NCBI GenBank assembly: GCA_021785795.1
Contig: JAJYEK010000009.1
Coordinates: 1-57,721, forward strand
Source: Pseudomonadota bacterium
GTDB lineage: Bacteria > Pseudomonadota > Gammaproteobacteria > Acidiferrobacterales > UBA6901
Reading direction: 5' to 3'
Length of the DNA: 57,721 nt
Every line of letters starts with the position of its first letter. The first letter of the stretch is position 1. Below the pieces are notes generated by a model that was given only the letters and a program-made list of their open reading frames with translations, made no database searches and was not told the DNA's origin. This document shows, one piece after another, positions 1 through 9,790 of this stretch. A program made the translations under genes and the position numbers.

Positions 1-24
1 TTCTGGCGTTGAAATCGTTAACAC
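1..24 (-). CDS. 5' fragment of an unidentified, probably mobile-element, gene running off the left edge
   Basis: A GTG start at 24-22 is preceded by AAAGGTGG at normal spacing and opens a frame beginning V-L-T-I-S-T-P-E. The identical start occurs at 57670 on the other strand. Only eight codons are inside the window, so the family cannot be named. A transposase is suggested only by the repeated context. Confidence 0.35.
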
Positions 25-99
25 TCGATTAATCCACCTTTGTGCATATCCTTCATGAACTTACACGTTTCGCGCCGGGCAACGTTGGGACAGGCCTGA
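1..99 (-). repeat. Left copy of a 99-bp terminal inverted repeat
   Basis: These 99 bases are the exact reverse complement of 57595-57693; identity stops at base 100. On the minus strand the repeat reads out of the window and contains an AAAGGTGG ribosome-binding site and a GTG start at 24-22, so the beginning of the same unknown reading frame seen at the right edge lies here. The element is probably mobile, because two copies flank the window in opposite orientation and the right copy sits in DNA with IS21-like ends. The left copy does not carry the IS21-like tip seen on the right. Confidence 0.9.
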
Positions 100-228
100 C
101 CTTTATTCTATACCGGCACTTTCGCACCCACTAAATTCCCTTCTGAGGCGGTCTGGCGTGGAGTTCATCGTAGCTGGCCTGGAATGGGGTTGCTGCCGGA
201 CGCGTACCAGCATTGGGCTAACAGGAAA

Positions 229-741
229 ATGAACAACAAACTCATCATTCGAAGTGTCGGCATTGCGACGGCTGTTCTCGTTGCGTCTTTCGCATTATCA
301 GCGTGTGGGGGTGGTGGAGGAGGGAGCGGTGCATCGGCGACCAGCTCGACGCCGGTAACCTGTGGCAGCGGTACGCAGAGTAACGGCAACGGAACCTGCG
401 TTCTGGATGCTTACGAAACTCTGCTCAATAACAATAATCATTGGGCCTGCACCGACCCGAACGGCTATTGGGGCGAGCTCGAGTTTTACGCCCCGGTGGG
501 TGCGTATATTGGCACAGGAAAAATCAGTGTAGGCTCAGGTGGCACCGTGAGTTCGTATAGCTGGCAAGCTGGTCCGGTTAATGCGATGTACATGTCCGGA
601 AGCCTCTATATCCTCAGTCTGACCAACATCACGCCCAACGCGCTGCTTAACACCACGTCTTTTACAGCAACTGAAAATACGCCGAGTGGCTCGGGTGGAG
701 GCGGAACCATAAATTGCACCATCGCCACCGGAACCTTTTGA
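229..741 (+). CDS. Small secreted lipoprotein, unknown function
   Basis: 170 residues. The ATG at 229 is chosen over an in-frame ATG at 184 because it follows AGGAA and begins directly with a basic n-region (MNNKLIIR), a hydrophobic core and the lipobox LSAC. A glycine run follows the lipidated cysteine as a flexible tether. The mature part is rich in Ser, Thr, Gly and Asn and has four more cysteines (in TCGSG, TCVLD, WACTD and NCTIA) that could form disulfides. I recognise no family. It is probably anchored in the outer membrane or periplasm. The next gene on this strand is over 1 kb away, so it appears monocistronic. Confidence 0.7.
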   Translation: MNNKLIIRSVGIATAVLVASFALSACGGGGGGSGASATSSTPVTCGSGTQSNGNGTCVLDAYETLLNNNNHWACTDPNGYWGELEFYAPVGAYIGTGKISVGSGGTVSSYSWQAGPVNAMYMSGSLYILSLTNITPNALLNTTSFTATENTPSGSGGGGTINCTIATGTF

Positions 742-1815
742 GCGGTGTGAGCTGAATGCAGCGGGGACGTATTGATGCCGCATCTAAACCAGTGGCGGCA
801 CCTGATCAGGGAGTTTGTTGCATCTCCAAATGCGGTGATCAAGTAATTTTCCCACGACCGGCTTCAGGGTTCGCCCCTGGAGCAATTGCCGGTGCGCACC
901 CATATCGACGCACAGATCAGATATCGGTGCGCATTATGCTCTGGTGCAGCCGAAGCCATTTGCTGGCCTGCTTGGCCAAGGTGATTCAGAATGCAGCCAG
1001 GCGCCCCAGACCTCGGGGCCCATAGTCAGACGATGCTCGGTGAGCGATCCGCATTATGCGGAGGATTAGCCCGACTCCGTATGTGTCCCGGTTCTCGTCG
1101 ATGAATTCCTGCCTGGCCTGATGCGGCGGTCAAGCTCCGTCTTAAGCAAGATGGGCGCGGGCCTTGCGTAGGCTCTCGCTGGCCTGACGCAGCGCGGGCT
1201 GGCTCACGTCCAACCCCAAGATGCGCGCAGCCGTCATCAGACCTTCGCGCTGCCTGGCGCTCCAATGATTGGGCAGTACAGCTGATTTCTAAGACGTTGG
1301 ATCGCAAAGCGGACCGCAGGATTCGCCCTCTCCCTCGATGGCTCTGGTGGAAAAGCCGCGCGGTCCCGATCGCCGCCTCATCCTGGCAACCCCAAGCCTC
1401 AGACAAGCCGGGAGCAATTCAGCGGTATAGGTTGTCGCCAGTGTCGGAAAGATTGCGGGAAGATGAAGACTGCATTACAAAGCGGGTCCATGCGTCGACT
1501 TCCGCCGTATTTTGCTCTTCGGCTTCATGGCCGATCACTGCTCATCGGGCTGTCAGGTAGGCGATCGGAGTTCCGATCCGACCGAGACAGTGTCTAGAAA
1601 TTACCCAATTGTTCGTGCTAGCCGTTTGGAGTATGTTCTGCACAGACCTCTGTAGATCTGTCGGTAGAAGCGAGGTTCACTGTGCTCCTGTTGCCAGTCT
1701 TTCGCTTGTGCGCAGCAATTCGCCGGGATGGCTGTCTGTCCGATGCCGGGCAAGCGGGTGCAGACAACTCGAATGTTGCTGTCTCATCGTCCGCCGTTCG
1801 CGCGACAGGCTCCGC
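742..1815. other. About 1.07 kb without a convincing gene
   Basis: Open frames here are short, rich in Arg, Pro and Cys, and lack ribosome-binding sites or family motifs. The only family-like signal is a short IS3-type transposase remnant on the minus strand near 1020-1125. The last part (about 1570-1815) must hold the promoter of the glycogen operon, but I cannot pick out a clear one. The stretch looks like decayed mobile-element and gene debris. Confidence 0.5.
1020..1125 (-). pseudogene. Possible IS3-family transposase (OrfB) remnant
   Basis: On the minus strand a short frame reads EFIDENRDTYGVGLILRIM followed by RIAHRAS and DYG. This resembles the N-terminus of IS3-family OrfB proteins, where a F-I-D-x-x-R-D-x-Y-G-V-x-x-I-C-R-V-L-x-I-A block precedes the integrase domain. 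There is no intact ORF around it and no DDE catalytic core, so it is at most a fragment. The identification rests on pattern memory over about 30 residues. Confidence 0.3.
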
Positions 1816-3003
1816 ATGACGCAAGGCATCTACCACGCCCTTGTTCTCAACCTGCATCAGCCAGCCGGTAACTTGCAGCAGCTCCTAGACCAACGTCCCT
1901 GGGAAGGCCGCGAAATCCTCCATGCAATGGATCGTATCGCGCGCTGGCTGTGGGGCCAGGAAGATCTGGCGAAGGTGCACTTATCTCTCTCCGGCACCTT
2001 GCTGGAAACCCTCGCGGATCCCGGCTTTCGGGATCGTGTGTACGGGATCGTCGATTGCGGCAGCCTGCTGTGGCATTTCCAAAACCAAGCCCTGTTTCGA
2101 GTCCTGGGTACTGGGTACTACCACCCGGTGCTGCCGTTGATCCCCGCAGTGGATCGGGAAGAGCAGCTCCGGCGCTGGCAGGGGATCGGGCGGCACCTCT
2201 TCTGGCGGACCGCCTTTCAGGGCTTCTGGCCACCGGAAATGGGTTTCTGCATGGATCTAGTGCCATTGCTACAGCGCTTGGGGTACCGCTACACGGTTGT
2301 CGACAGTGAGTTCGTTGAACCAGTGACGCCCATGTCCTGGCCTGAACTTCGCTATCGTCCGCACATTGCCCGCCACGACGGGGCCGAGATTGTTGTTGTG
2401 GTGCGCGACCGGGACCTCTCGAATGCCCAGGAGTCTGGCATGGATGCGGATTGGTTCGTCCGCGAACTGCGGGAGCGAACCAAGCACTGTGATTTCCCGC
2501 CGTTGGTGATGACCGCGACAGATGGCGACAATGGCGGCTGGTTTCGCAATTCGGAGCCCTGTGCAAACTTCTGGGGCATGTATCGGGAACTGCTGGACCG
2601 CGCCCGGTCGGGCACGAGCCCGGTTCGTCCGGATTTCATCGAGGACTATCTGGATCGTCACGGTGTATACGGCGAGGTAAGGGTCTCATCCGGCGCTTGG
2701 AACACCGGCTGGCACCATGGTCGCGGCTTCGTGCAATGGACAGGGTCCGAGGCGCAGCGTGATGCCCTCGTCCGGGTGGCGGAAACAAGCCGGGCCGTGA
2801 ATGATGCGCGCGTGCATGTCAGGGAGGTCCATGGCCTGGACCCGGAACGTGAGCGGCTGCTGGAAGCGGCGACATGGCACCTCCTGAGGGCCGAGACGAG
2901 CTGCAATTTCTTTTGGGGAGCGGCATGGGTGGGGCGCGCCCACGAGGATCTCAACGCCAGCTGGGAAAGTCTCGAGCTGGCCCGCGACCATTCTGGAGGC
3001 TAG
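1816..3003 (+). CDS. Glycoside hydrolase family 57 protein, first of two in the glg operon
   Basis: 395 residues. GH57 enzymes hydrolyse or transfer alpha-glucan chains. Family motifs are visible in order: LNLHQPAGN near residues 11-19, WPPEMGF around the expected catalytic nucleophile Glu, and TATDGDNGG with the expected acid/base Asp. The C-terminal third is helical, with RAETSCNFFWG as in other GH57 branching-type enzymes. The ATG at 1816 starts just upstream of the first conserved motif; the longer open frame from 1609 has low-complexity, non-conserved sequence. Fifty-nine bases separate it from glgA, so they are probably cotranscribed. Exact specificity (amylase, glucanotransferase or branching) cannot be read from motifs. 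Confidence 0.85.
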   Translation: MTQGIYHALVLNLHQPAGNLQQLLDQRPWEGREILHAMDRIARWLWGQEDLAKVHLSLSGTLLETLADPGFRDRVYGIVDCGSLLWHFQNQALFRVLGTGYYHPVLPLIPAVDREEQLRRWQGIGRHLFWRTAFQGFWPPEMGFCMDLVPLLQRLGYRYTVVDSEFVEPVTPMSWPELRYRPHIARHDGAEIVVVVRDRDLSNAQESGMDADWFVRELRERTKHCDFPPLVMTATDGDNGGWFRNSEPCANFWGMYRELLDRARSGTSPVRPDFIEDYLDRHGVYGEVRVSSGAWNTGWHHGRGFVQWTGSEAQRDALVRVAETSRAVNDARVHVREVHGLDPERERLLEAATWHLLRAETSCNFFWGAAWVGRAHEDLNASWESLELARDHSGG

Positions 3004-3062
3004 CCGACCGACAGGCGGCGCGCGGGCGTTCGAAGAAAAGTTGGAGTCGGAGGGAGCCGTTT

Positions 3063-4535
3063 ATGTACATCGTTATGGTCGCATCGGAATGCGCGCCTGT
3101 CGCCAAAGTTGGCGGCCTTGGCGACGTCGTCTTCGGACTGTCCCGCGAGCTCGAGATTCGCGGTAATTCGGTGGAGATAATCCTGCCCAAGTACGATTGC
3201 ATGCGCTACGATCACATCTGGGGGCTGCAGGTCACGTATCAGGATCTCTGGGTGCCCTGGTTCAACTACTACGTGCACTGCACGGTGTATTTCGGATTCG
3301 TACACGGACGCAAGTGCTTTTTCATCGAGCCGCATTCGGGAGACAATTTTTTCAGTCGCGGCGCTTACTACGGTTTTCCCGACGAGCACATGCGCTTCGC
3401 CTTTTTTTCCAAGGCGGCGCTGGAATTCATGTATCATGCCGGAAAGCGTCCGGAAGTCATCCATACCCACGATTGGCAGACAGCGCTGGTGCCGGTGATG
3501 CTTTACGAGATATATCGGCGGACGGGCATGGACAACATCCGCGCATGCCACACCCTGCACAATGTCAAGCACCAGGGGATAGCTGGCGAGAATGTGCTCT
3601 GGTTCACGGGTCTCGGCCGGCCCGATTACTATTATAGTCGAGACCGCTTGGGCGACGATTTCAATCCGAGCGCCATCAACTTCACCAAGGGTGCAATCGT
3701 TTACTCGAATTTCATAACAACTGTCTCGCCGCGGCACGCCTGGGAGATCCGCCACACCGAGTGGGGTTACGGCCTCGGCCACGTACTGCATGTGCACCAG
3801 AATAAGTTCGGTGGTGTCCTGAACGGCCTCGATTATGACATGTGGAATCCGGAGACCGATCCGGCCATACCGGTTCATTACACGGCCGAGCACATCGCTG
3901 CAAAGTGGCAGGACAAGCGCGTTCTGCGCGAACGCTTGTGGCTACGCCAAACGCACAAGCCCGTGGTTGCCTATGTCGGGCGCCTGGACATGCAGAAAGG
4001 AGTGGCGCTGATCCGTCACGCCCTGTTTCGATCGCTGCGCCAGGGCGCGCAGTTCGTGCTGCTCGGCTCGAGTCCCGAGCAGGGAATCAATGCCCAGTTC
4101 TGGCAACTCAAGCACGAACTCAACGATAATCCGGACTGCCACTTGGAGATCGGTTACGATGAGGAGCTCGCGCATCTGATCTACGCCGGTGCCGACATCC
4201 TGATCGTGCCCAGCCTGTTCGAACCCTGCGGATTAACCCAGATGATCGCCTTGCGGTATGGCACGGTACCCGTCGTGCGGTGGGTTGGCGGACTGGCCGA
4301 CACGGTGTTTGACCGGGACTACTCCGACCGACCTCCTGGTGAGCGCAACGGCTACGTCTTCTACCAGACGGATAACCTCGCAATCGAGTCGGCGCTGGAC
4401 CGCGCCATAGCCCTTTGGTTCGATAATGCGGACGAGTTTCGCAGGCTGGCCGAACGCGGCATGCGCTGTGACTACTCCTGGAACCGGTCCGGCACCGACT
4501 ATCTGAACATATACGAGATGATCCGTCGCAAGTGA
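3063..4535 (+). CDS. glgA: Glycogen synthase (ADP-glucose type, GT5)
   Basis: 490 residues, close to the usual 470-500. It transfers glucose from ADP-glucose to the non-reducing end of alpha-1,4-glucan in the cytoplasm. The N-terminus carries the K-x-G-G-L donor-binding motif (KVGGLGDV, residues 15-22). The C-terminal Rossmann domain has PSLFEPCGLTQMIALRYG with the conserved Glu, Pro, Cys, Gly and Leu of the GT5 site. An ATG preceded by GGAGGGAG fixes the start. It lies between two GH57 genes. No ADP-glucose pyrophosphorylase gene (glgC) is in the window, so the donor must be supplied from elsewhere. Confidence 0.95.
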   Translation: MYIVMVASECAPVAKVGGLGDVVFGLSRELEIRGNSVEIILPKYDCMRYDHIWGLQVTYQDLWVPWFNYYVHCTVYFGFVHGRKCFFIEPHSGDNFFSRGAYYGFPDEHMRFAFFSKAALEFMYHAGKRPEVIHTHDWQTALVPVMLYEIYRRTGMDNIRACHTLHNVKHQGIAGENVLWFTGLGRPDYYYSRDRLGDDFNPSAINFTKGAIVYSNFITTVSPRHAWEIRHTEWGYGLGHVLHVHQNKFGGVLNGLDYDMWNPETDPAIPVHYTAEHIAAKWQDKRVLRERLWLRQTHKPVVAYVGRLDMQKGVALIRHALFRSLRQGAQFVLLGSSPEQGINAQFWQLKHELNDNPDCHLEIGYDEELAHLIYAGADILIVPSLFEPCGLTQMIALRYGTVPVVRWVGGLADTVFDRDYSDRPPGERNGYVFYQTDNLAIESALDRAIALWFDNADEFRRLAERGMRCDYSWNRSGTDYLNIYEMIRRK

Positions 4536-4561
4536 TGCGGAACACGCGAGGAGATGGCGCG

Positions 4562-6025
4562 ATGACCCAACTGCCTGAGTACGTAGACGGCTTGCCCAAT
4601 ATCTGTGGTGCCGAGAACGAGATCGAACGCGCCATCACTGCAGCGCGGGGGAAGCCGGTATTTCTCGCTGATAGCTGCATCGACTTTCAGCACATCAAGA
4701 GCGCTTTCGCCAATGCCCTGCATATGCATCAGCCGCTGATCCCCGCCGGGGGTAGCGACCTTCGTACCGCGGAAGTGATCGGAAATCTTCAGTACATGAT
4801 GGAACACCAGGGTGTGGGGGACAACCACAATGCCCCCGTCTTCCTATGGTGTTACAAGCGCATGGGCGAGTTCATTCCGCAACTGGTGCACGAGGCGAAG
4901 GAGCCGCGCATCATGCTCGAATATTCGGGAACGCTGTTTCACGGACTGCGCAAGATGGGGGCCAACGATGTGTTCGATGCCCTGAACACAATCACCCGAA
5001 ATCCCGAATACCGGCGCTGTGTGGAATGGTTGGGTGCGCCATGGGGGCATGCGGTTGCGCCGTCGACGCCGGTGCAGGACTACCGCCTGCATGTACGGGC
5101 ATGGCAGCACCATTTCGCCGCCATTTTCGGCTTCGAGGCCCTGGGGCGGGTGCGAGGGTTCTCGCCGTCAGAGATGGCGCTGCCGAATCATCCGGATGTG
5201 GCGTATGAGTTTGTCAGGACGCTGAAGGAGTGTGGCTACGAATGGGTACTGGTGCAGGAGCACAGCGTTGAGGACCCTTCCGACGGCTCCAACCCGCATC
5301 GACCCCACCTGCCGCACCGACTGGTCTGCACCAACTCGCGCGGCGAGACGGCAAGTATTATAGCGATAGTCAAGACCCAGGGTTCCGACACCAAACTGGT
5401 TGCCCAGATGCAGCCTTGCTACGAAGCGCGCAGCCTGGGTACCGCCCAGCTTGTGGACCGTGCTGTGCCGCCCTTAGTTACACAGATTGCCGACGGCGAG
5501 AATGGTGGTGTCATGATGAACGAGTTCCCGCCCAAATACCTGGATGTCATGCGCGAGGCAAGCGGCTCGGAAACGCCGGCAATAAACGTCACTGAATATC
5601 TTGAGCATCTCTTCGCGCTCGGCGTGGCGATTGTGGATCTGCCGGTGCTTCAGCCGCTTTTCCAAAGACGGATCTGGGAGCGCATGAAGCCCGGCGACGG
5701 CCCGGACAGGCTGGGACAGGTGATCGGGGATCTCAGTCGCGAGGATAACCGGTTTCATATGGACGGTGGCAGCTGGACCAACAATCTCTCCTGGGTGCGT
5801 GGCTATGACTCGGTGCTGAAGCCGATGGAGTCGGTCAGCGCACGGTTCTACCACACCGTGATCAAGCGCGGGATTCCGACCAGCGAGACCCGCTACCGCA
5901 ATGCCCTGTTTTATCTTCTGTGCGCCGAAACGAGCTGCTATCGCTACTGGGGTGAGGGTATATGGACCGACTATGGCCGCGAGCTGATCCGGCGTGCCGA
6001 TGCTATCCTAGCTAACGATTTCTGA
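4562..6025 (+). CDS. Glycoside hydrolase family 57 protein, second in the glg operon
   Basis: 487 residues. GH57 motifs are visible: [10 protein letters not shown] with HQP at 56-58, [10 protein letters not shown] around the presumed nucleophile Glu, and [13 protein letters not shown] in the position of the family's acid/base motif, where a Glu-Asn replaces the usual Asp-Asn pattern of the first paralogue (TDGDNGG). It shares the C-terminal [10 protein letters not shown] block with the GH57 gene at 1816, so the two are distant paralogues with probably different specificities. The ATG at 4562 follows GAGGAG; an upstream GTG/ATG at 4532/4535 overlapping the glgA stop is less likely. It is 26 bases from both glgA and glgB. 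Confidence 0.85.
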   Translation: MTQLPEYVDGLPNICGAENEIERAITAARGKPVFLADSCIDFQHIKSAFANALHMHQPLIPAGGSDLRTAEVIGNLQYMMEHQGVGDNHNAPVFLWCYKRMGEFIPQLVHEAKEPRIMLEYSGTLFHGLRKMGANDVFDALNTITRNPEYRRCVEWLGAPWGHAVAPSTPVQDYRLHVRAWQHHFAAIFGFEALGRVRGFSPSEMALPNHPDVAYEFVRTLKECGYEWVLVQEHSVEDPSDGSNPHRPHLPHRLVCTNSRGETASIIAIVKTQGSDTKLVAQMQPCYEARSLGTAQLVDRAVPPLVTQIADGENGGVMMNEFPPKYLDVMREASGSETPAINVTEYLEHLFALGVAIVDLPVLQPLFQRRIWERMKPGDGPDRLGQVIGDLSREDNRFHMDGGSWTNNLSWVRGYDSVLKPMESVSARFYHTVIKRGIPTSETRYRNALFYLLCAETSCYRYWGEGIWTDYGRELIRRADAILANDF

Positions 6026-6051
6026 TACTGATCCTTCACAGGAGCACGCGG

Positions 6052-8247
6052 ATGACAAGAAGCAACCTTGATGCCGAAATCAGGCGTGTTAGTGAGGCAC
6101 GCCATCACGATCCGTTCGCGGTCCTTGGGCGGCATCATGAAGACGGGGGCGTCGTGGTCCGGGCGTTCCTTCCCCACGCCACCGAGGTGCATATCGCCGA
6201 AGGCGGTTTGGCGATGACCCGCCTGTTAGACAGTGATCACTTCGAGTGGCGTGGTGACGGCCGGGACTTGCCTGCCCACTACAGCCTGATATGGCGCGAC
6301 CGTCAGCACCGCGAGCATATTGCGCGCGACCCCTATACCTTCGCGCCCCAACTGGGCGATCTCGACCTGCATCTGTTTGCCGAAGGCGGGCATCGGCACG
6401 CGTTCCGATTTCTTGGGGCTCATGAACACGAGGTGGACGGGGTTGCGGGCGTACTGTTCGCAGTGTGGGCCCCGAATGCCGAACGGGTCAGCGTGGTCGG
6501 CGCTTTTAACGACTGGGACGGGCGATCCCACCCGATGCGGGTTCGCGGCGGAAGCGGGGTGTGGGAGCTGTTCATTCCCGACCTCGGTCCGGGTCACATC
6601 TACAAGTACGAGATCCGCAACCGCCACAGTGGCGCGATCCTGCTCAAGGCGGATCCTTATGGCCAGCGTCACGAACTGCGGCCAAGCACTGGTTCGATCG
6701 TTGCGGCGCACAGCAGCTATGCCTGGAACGACCACGAATGGATGGAGCAGCGCCACCAGCGTGACTGGCAGCACGCTCCGATGTCCGTGTATGAAGTGCA
6801 CCTCGGGTCCTGGCGGCGCGGGCAGGAAGGAGAGTTTCTCGGCTACCGCGAGGCAGCGCATCAGCTTGTGGCCTATGTCAAGGACATGGGTTTCACCCAC
6901 ATCGAGCTGTTGCCCATCACCGAACATCCATTTGATCTGTCCTGGGGTTACCAGACGACGGGCTACTTCGCGCCGACCAGCCGCTTCGGTGAACCCGATG
7001 ACTTTCGGTACTTTGTGGATCATTGCCACCGCAATGGCATCGGCGTACTGCTGGACTGGGTGCCCGCCCACTTTCCCAAGGACGCCCATGGCCTGGCCCG
7101 ATTCGACGGTACGCCTCTGTACGAACATGCCGACCCGCGTCTCGGAGAGCATATGGATTGGGCCACGCTCATCTTCAATTACGGCCGCAATGAAATAAAG
7201 AGTTTTCTAATCTCCAGTGCAATCTGCTGGCTGGAGGAAATGCACATCGACGGTCTCCGGGTGGATGCGGTCGCTTCGATGCTTTACCTCGATTATTCGC
7301 GCAGGGAAGGTGAGTGGGTCCCAAATCAGTATGGGGGGCGCGAGAACCTGGTGGCTATTGATTTTCTGCGTGAGCTAAACGTTGCGGTGCACGATCAGTG
7401 TAGAGGCATCCTCATGATCGCCGAGGAGTCCACCTCTTGGCCGCAGGTCAGCCGGCCGACTTACGTTGGCGGACTCGGCTTCGACATCAAGTGGAATATG
7501 GGCTGGATGAACGACACCTTAAGCTACATGGCCCATGATCCCGTGCACCGCAAGTACCACCACGACCTGCTGACCTTCAGCATGCTCTACGCGTTCACTG
7601 AAAACTTCATGCTGCCTTTCTCGCACGACGAGGTGGTCCACGGCAAGGGATCGATGCTGAATAAGATGCCGGGAGATGAGTGGCGCCGGCATGCCAACCT
7701 GCGGGCGCTCTACGCCTACCAGTTTACGCACCCCGGCAAGAAGCTGCTGTTCATGGGCACGGAATTCGGTCAGGGTCGGGAATGGAACAGCGCCGCGGTG
7801 CTCGACTGGTACGTGCTGCAATATCCGCTGCATCAGGGCATGCAGCGCCTTGTCCGGGACCTCAACCATTTGTATGTGACGGCGCCGGCCCTGTTCCGCT
7901 ATGAATTCTCATGGCAGGGTTTTGAATGGATCGATTGCCACGACTCCGCGCAGTCGGTGCTGACCTTTCTGCGCAAAGGCGATGGCGACGATTTCATGGT
8001 TGTCGCAGTCAATCTGACTCCCGTACCGAGGCACGGCTATCGCATCGGTGTCCCGCGCGCGGGCAGTTACCGAGAAATTCTTAATACCGATTCCGTCTAT
8101 TACGGCGGCAGCAATTTGGGAAACGGCATGAATCCCTTGCCCGCGGAGGCGCATTCATGGATGAACCGTTCCTATTCACTGACGCTGACTCTGCCACCCC
8201 TGGCCGTGCTCGTGCTGCGTTACGAGGGTGGGGGTGGGAGACCGTAG
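6052..8247 (+). CDS. glgB: 1,4-alpha-glucan branching enzyme (GH13, GlgB)
   Basis: 731 residues, normal for GlgB. It introduces alpha-1,6 branches into glycogen. N-terminal CBM48-type segments are followed by the GH13 barrel: region [11 protein letters not shown], region [11 protein letters not shown] with the nucleophile Asp near 404, region III IAEES with Glu near 457, and region [12 protein letters not shown] with Asp near 526. The C-terminus is the usual beta-sandwich. The ATG follows AGGAG. It is the last gene of the four-gene glycogen operon. Pairing a GH13 branching enzyme with two GH57 proteins is notable because some GH57 proteins are themselves branching enzymes. Confidence 0.97.
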   Translation: MTRSNLDAEIRRVSEARHHDPFAVLGRHHEDGGVVVRAFLPHATEVHIAEGGLAMTRLLDSDHFEWRGDGRDLPAHYSLIWRDRQHREHIARDPYTFAPQLGDLDLHLFAEGGHRHAFRFLGAHEHEVDGVAGVLFAVWAPNAERVSVVGAFNDWDGRSHPMRVRGGSGVWELFIPDLGPGHIYKYEIRNRHSGAILLKADPYGQRHELRPSTGSIVAAHSSYAWNDHEWMEQRHQRDWQHAPMSVYEVHLGSWRRGQEGEFLGYREAAHQLVAYVKDMGFTHIELLPITEHPFDLSWGYQTTGYFAPTSRFGEPDDFRYFVDHCHRNGIGVLLDWVPAHFPKDAHGLARFDGTPLYEHADPRLGEHMDWATLIFNYGRNEIKSFLISSAICWLEEMHIDGLRVDAVASMLYLDYSRREGEWVPNQYGGRENLVAIDFLRELNVAVHDQCRGILMIAEESTSWPQVSRPTYVGGLGFDIKWNMGWMNDTLSYMAHDPVHRKYHHDLLTFSMLYAFTENFMLPFSHDEVVHGKGSMLNKMPGDEWRRHANLRALYAYQFTHPGKKLLFMGTEFGQGREWNSAAVLDWYVLQYPLHQGMQRLVRDLNHLYVTAPALFRYEFSWQGFEWIDCHDSAQSVLTFLRKGDGDDFMVVAVNLTPVPRHGYRIGVPRAGSYREILNTDSVYYGGSNLGNGMNPLPAEAHSWMNRSYSLTLTLPPLAVLVLRYEGGGGRP

Positions 8248-8396
8248 ACCGATGGGTTCGAAAACGACCGGCGGGAGGGTCTGCTCCGCTGAGGGTCGCA
8301 AGCATCGGGGCGGCCCCCGTGGTGCGCCCATAGTGCGCTTCGCGCACGTGCAAATCCTCCCGTGATGGAAATCGCGAGTTTCCTTGCAGAGGTTCT

Positions 8397-9371
8397 ATGA
8401 AATATGTCGAGATCGTTGCCGATGCCGGCAGTGTTGAGATGGTCGCAGCCATCGCTGCCAAAGCCGCAGCAGCCGATTTCAGACCCGGCATCGCCGGCGT
8501 GGATGGCTTGCAGCAGATGAGAATGCTGGTCAGCGACGACCAGCTCCAGGTGGCCCTCGACGCCCTGGAGAACATTTTGGAAACTGAACCTGCTGCTCGC
8601 ATCGTTGTGTTGTCTGTCGAGGCTTCATTGCCGAAATCCGATGAGGTTCCCGGCGGAAGCAAGGATTCGTCTACGACGGCACGGGAGCTGATGTATGAAG
8701 GGGTGGAGAGGGGTGCCAGGCTCGACTGGAATTTTGTGCTGCTGGTGGTCCTTTCCACGATCGTGGCTGCAATCGGACTGATCAAGAACAACGTCGCTGT
8801 TGTAATCGGTGCGATGCTCATCGCGCCGCTGCTGGGGCCGAATCTTGCGCTGAGCTTTGGAACCGCGGTAGGTGACGGCGTCCTGATGCGTAAGTCCGCC
8901 AGGACCATTCTCACCGGCATCCTGCTGGCGGTAGTTCTTTCGGCCATTTTCGGCCTGTTTTGGCCTTCGCCCCTGACAAGCCACGAATTGTTGTCACGAA
9001 CCAGAGCCAGTCCCGATTCCATCGCTCTGGCTCTAGCTTCGGGTGCGGCGGCGTCGCTTTCCCTGACCTCGGGCCTGCCGGCGGTGCTGGTAGGGGTTAT
9101 GGTTGCCGTGGCACTGCTTCCGCCCGCCGCGACACTCGGCATCATGCTCGGTCAGGGAAACCTGGCACTCGCCGCGGGGGCGGGTCTGCTGCTTGCCGTG
9201 AACATCGTGTGCGTCAACCTTGCGAGCAAGATCGTGTTCTTCGTAAAGGGAATTCATCCCCGAACGTGGCTGGAAAAGGAAAAGGCGCGGCGTGCGATGC
9301 TCCGGTACGTGATGGGGTGGGTGGTGACTCTGCTTATGCTCTTGCTGCTCATGTATTTGCGCCATTCCTGA
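8397..9371 (+). CDS. DUF389 family integral membrane protein
   Basis: 324 residues. Residues 1-85 form a soluble ACT-like domain (KYVEIVADAGSVEMV...). About six hydrophobic segments follow from residue about 115, beginning NFVLLVVLSTIVAAIGL and containing the conserved NNVAVVIGAMLIAPLLGP signature of the DUF389 / TIGR00341 family. The function of the family is not established. The start follows AGAGG. It is 149 bases from glgB with a GC-rich hairpin-prone gap, so it may be separately transcribed. Confidence 0.88.
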   Translation: MKYVEIVADAGSVEMVAAIAAKAAAADFRPGIAGVDGLQQMRMLVSDDQLQVALDALENILETEPAARIVVLSVEASLPKSDEVPGGSKDSSTTARELMYEGVERGARLDWNFVLLVVLSTIVAAIGLIKNNVAVVIGAMLIAPLLGPNLALSFGTAVGDGVLMRKSARTILTGILLAVVLSAIFGLFWPSPLTSHELLSRTRASPDSIALALASGAAASLSLTSGLPAVLVGVMVAVALLPPAATLGIMLGQGNLALAAGAGLLLAVNIVCVNLASKIVFFVKGIHPRTWLEKEKARRAMLRYVMGWVVTLLMLLLLMYLRHS

Positions 9372-9401
9372 CGATGCGGCATCCGGCAGGCGACCGCATC
9401 G
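9372..9401 (+). terminator. Candidate hairpin after the DUF389 gene
   Basis: CGATGCGG at 9372-9379 pairs perfectly with CCGCATCG at 9394-9401 across a 14-base loop, starting directly after the stop codon of the DUF389 gene. There is no U-tract, so it is a weak or Rho-assisted terminator at best. Confidence 0.3.
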
Positions 9402-9534
9402 GGTTGGCCGAAGCCGACAGTTTTGCTGGGTCTGCGGGCCGCCGATGAAGGTCAGGCCGGTTGGGGCCGAGCCAGTATCGACACCCATTGGGCGCGATTG
9501 TTTCGTCCGCATCGACTCCCCATGGGAATCCGCG

Positions 9535-9727
9535 GCATGCCGCAACGGACTTGCGCTGTTTTGACCGCCTCTCTACGCTGCAAGCCTTGTCTCCTCGATA
9601 AGTGGTTTTGCGCGTGAGTTCACATTCCATATCCGTTCCAGGCACGCAGAATCCGGCATGGATTGCGGTGACGCTGACCGCGGCTGTGTTCCAGGTCTGG
9701 TGCGGCGCTATGCGGGGTAGCCTGTGA
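9535..9727 (+). pseudogene. Truncated duplicate of the 5' end of the EamA transporter gene at 13722
   Basis: The frame from GTG 9614 reads SSHSISVPGTQNPAW... and ends at TGA 9727 after 37 codons. The intact transporter at 13722 begins SLHSIAVPGTGIPAW, and both continue with AAVFQVW. Similarity extends upstream into non-coding DNA (TTGCGCTG...CTCTCTACGCTGC versus TTGCGTTA...CTCTTTACGCTGC, near 13655-13690). Roughly 190 bp of promoter region plus gene start was therefore duplicated or is a relic of a second paralogue. The alignment ends about where the second transmembrane segment would begin, so no functional transporter can be made. Confidence 0.8.
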
Positions 9728-9790
9728 ACGGTTGCCATGCAGGGTTGGAGCCAGCTACGCGGGAACATTTGTGCATTGGCCGCGGGAGTG

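Noticed and set aside
1609..1815. Longer start for the first GH57 gene
   Set aside because: The extra 69 residues are Cys/Arg/Ser-rich and precede the conserved LNLHQP block by far too much.
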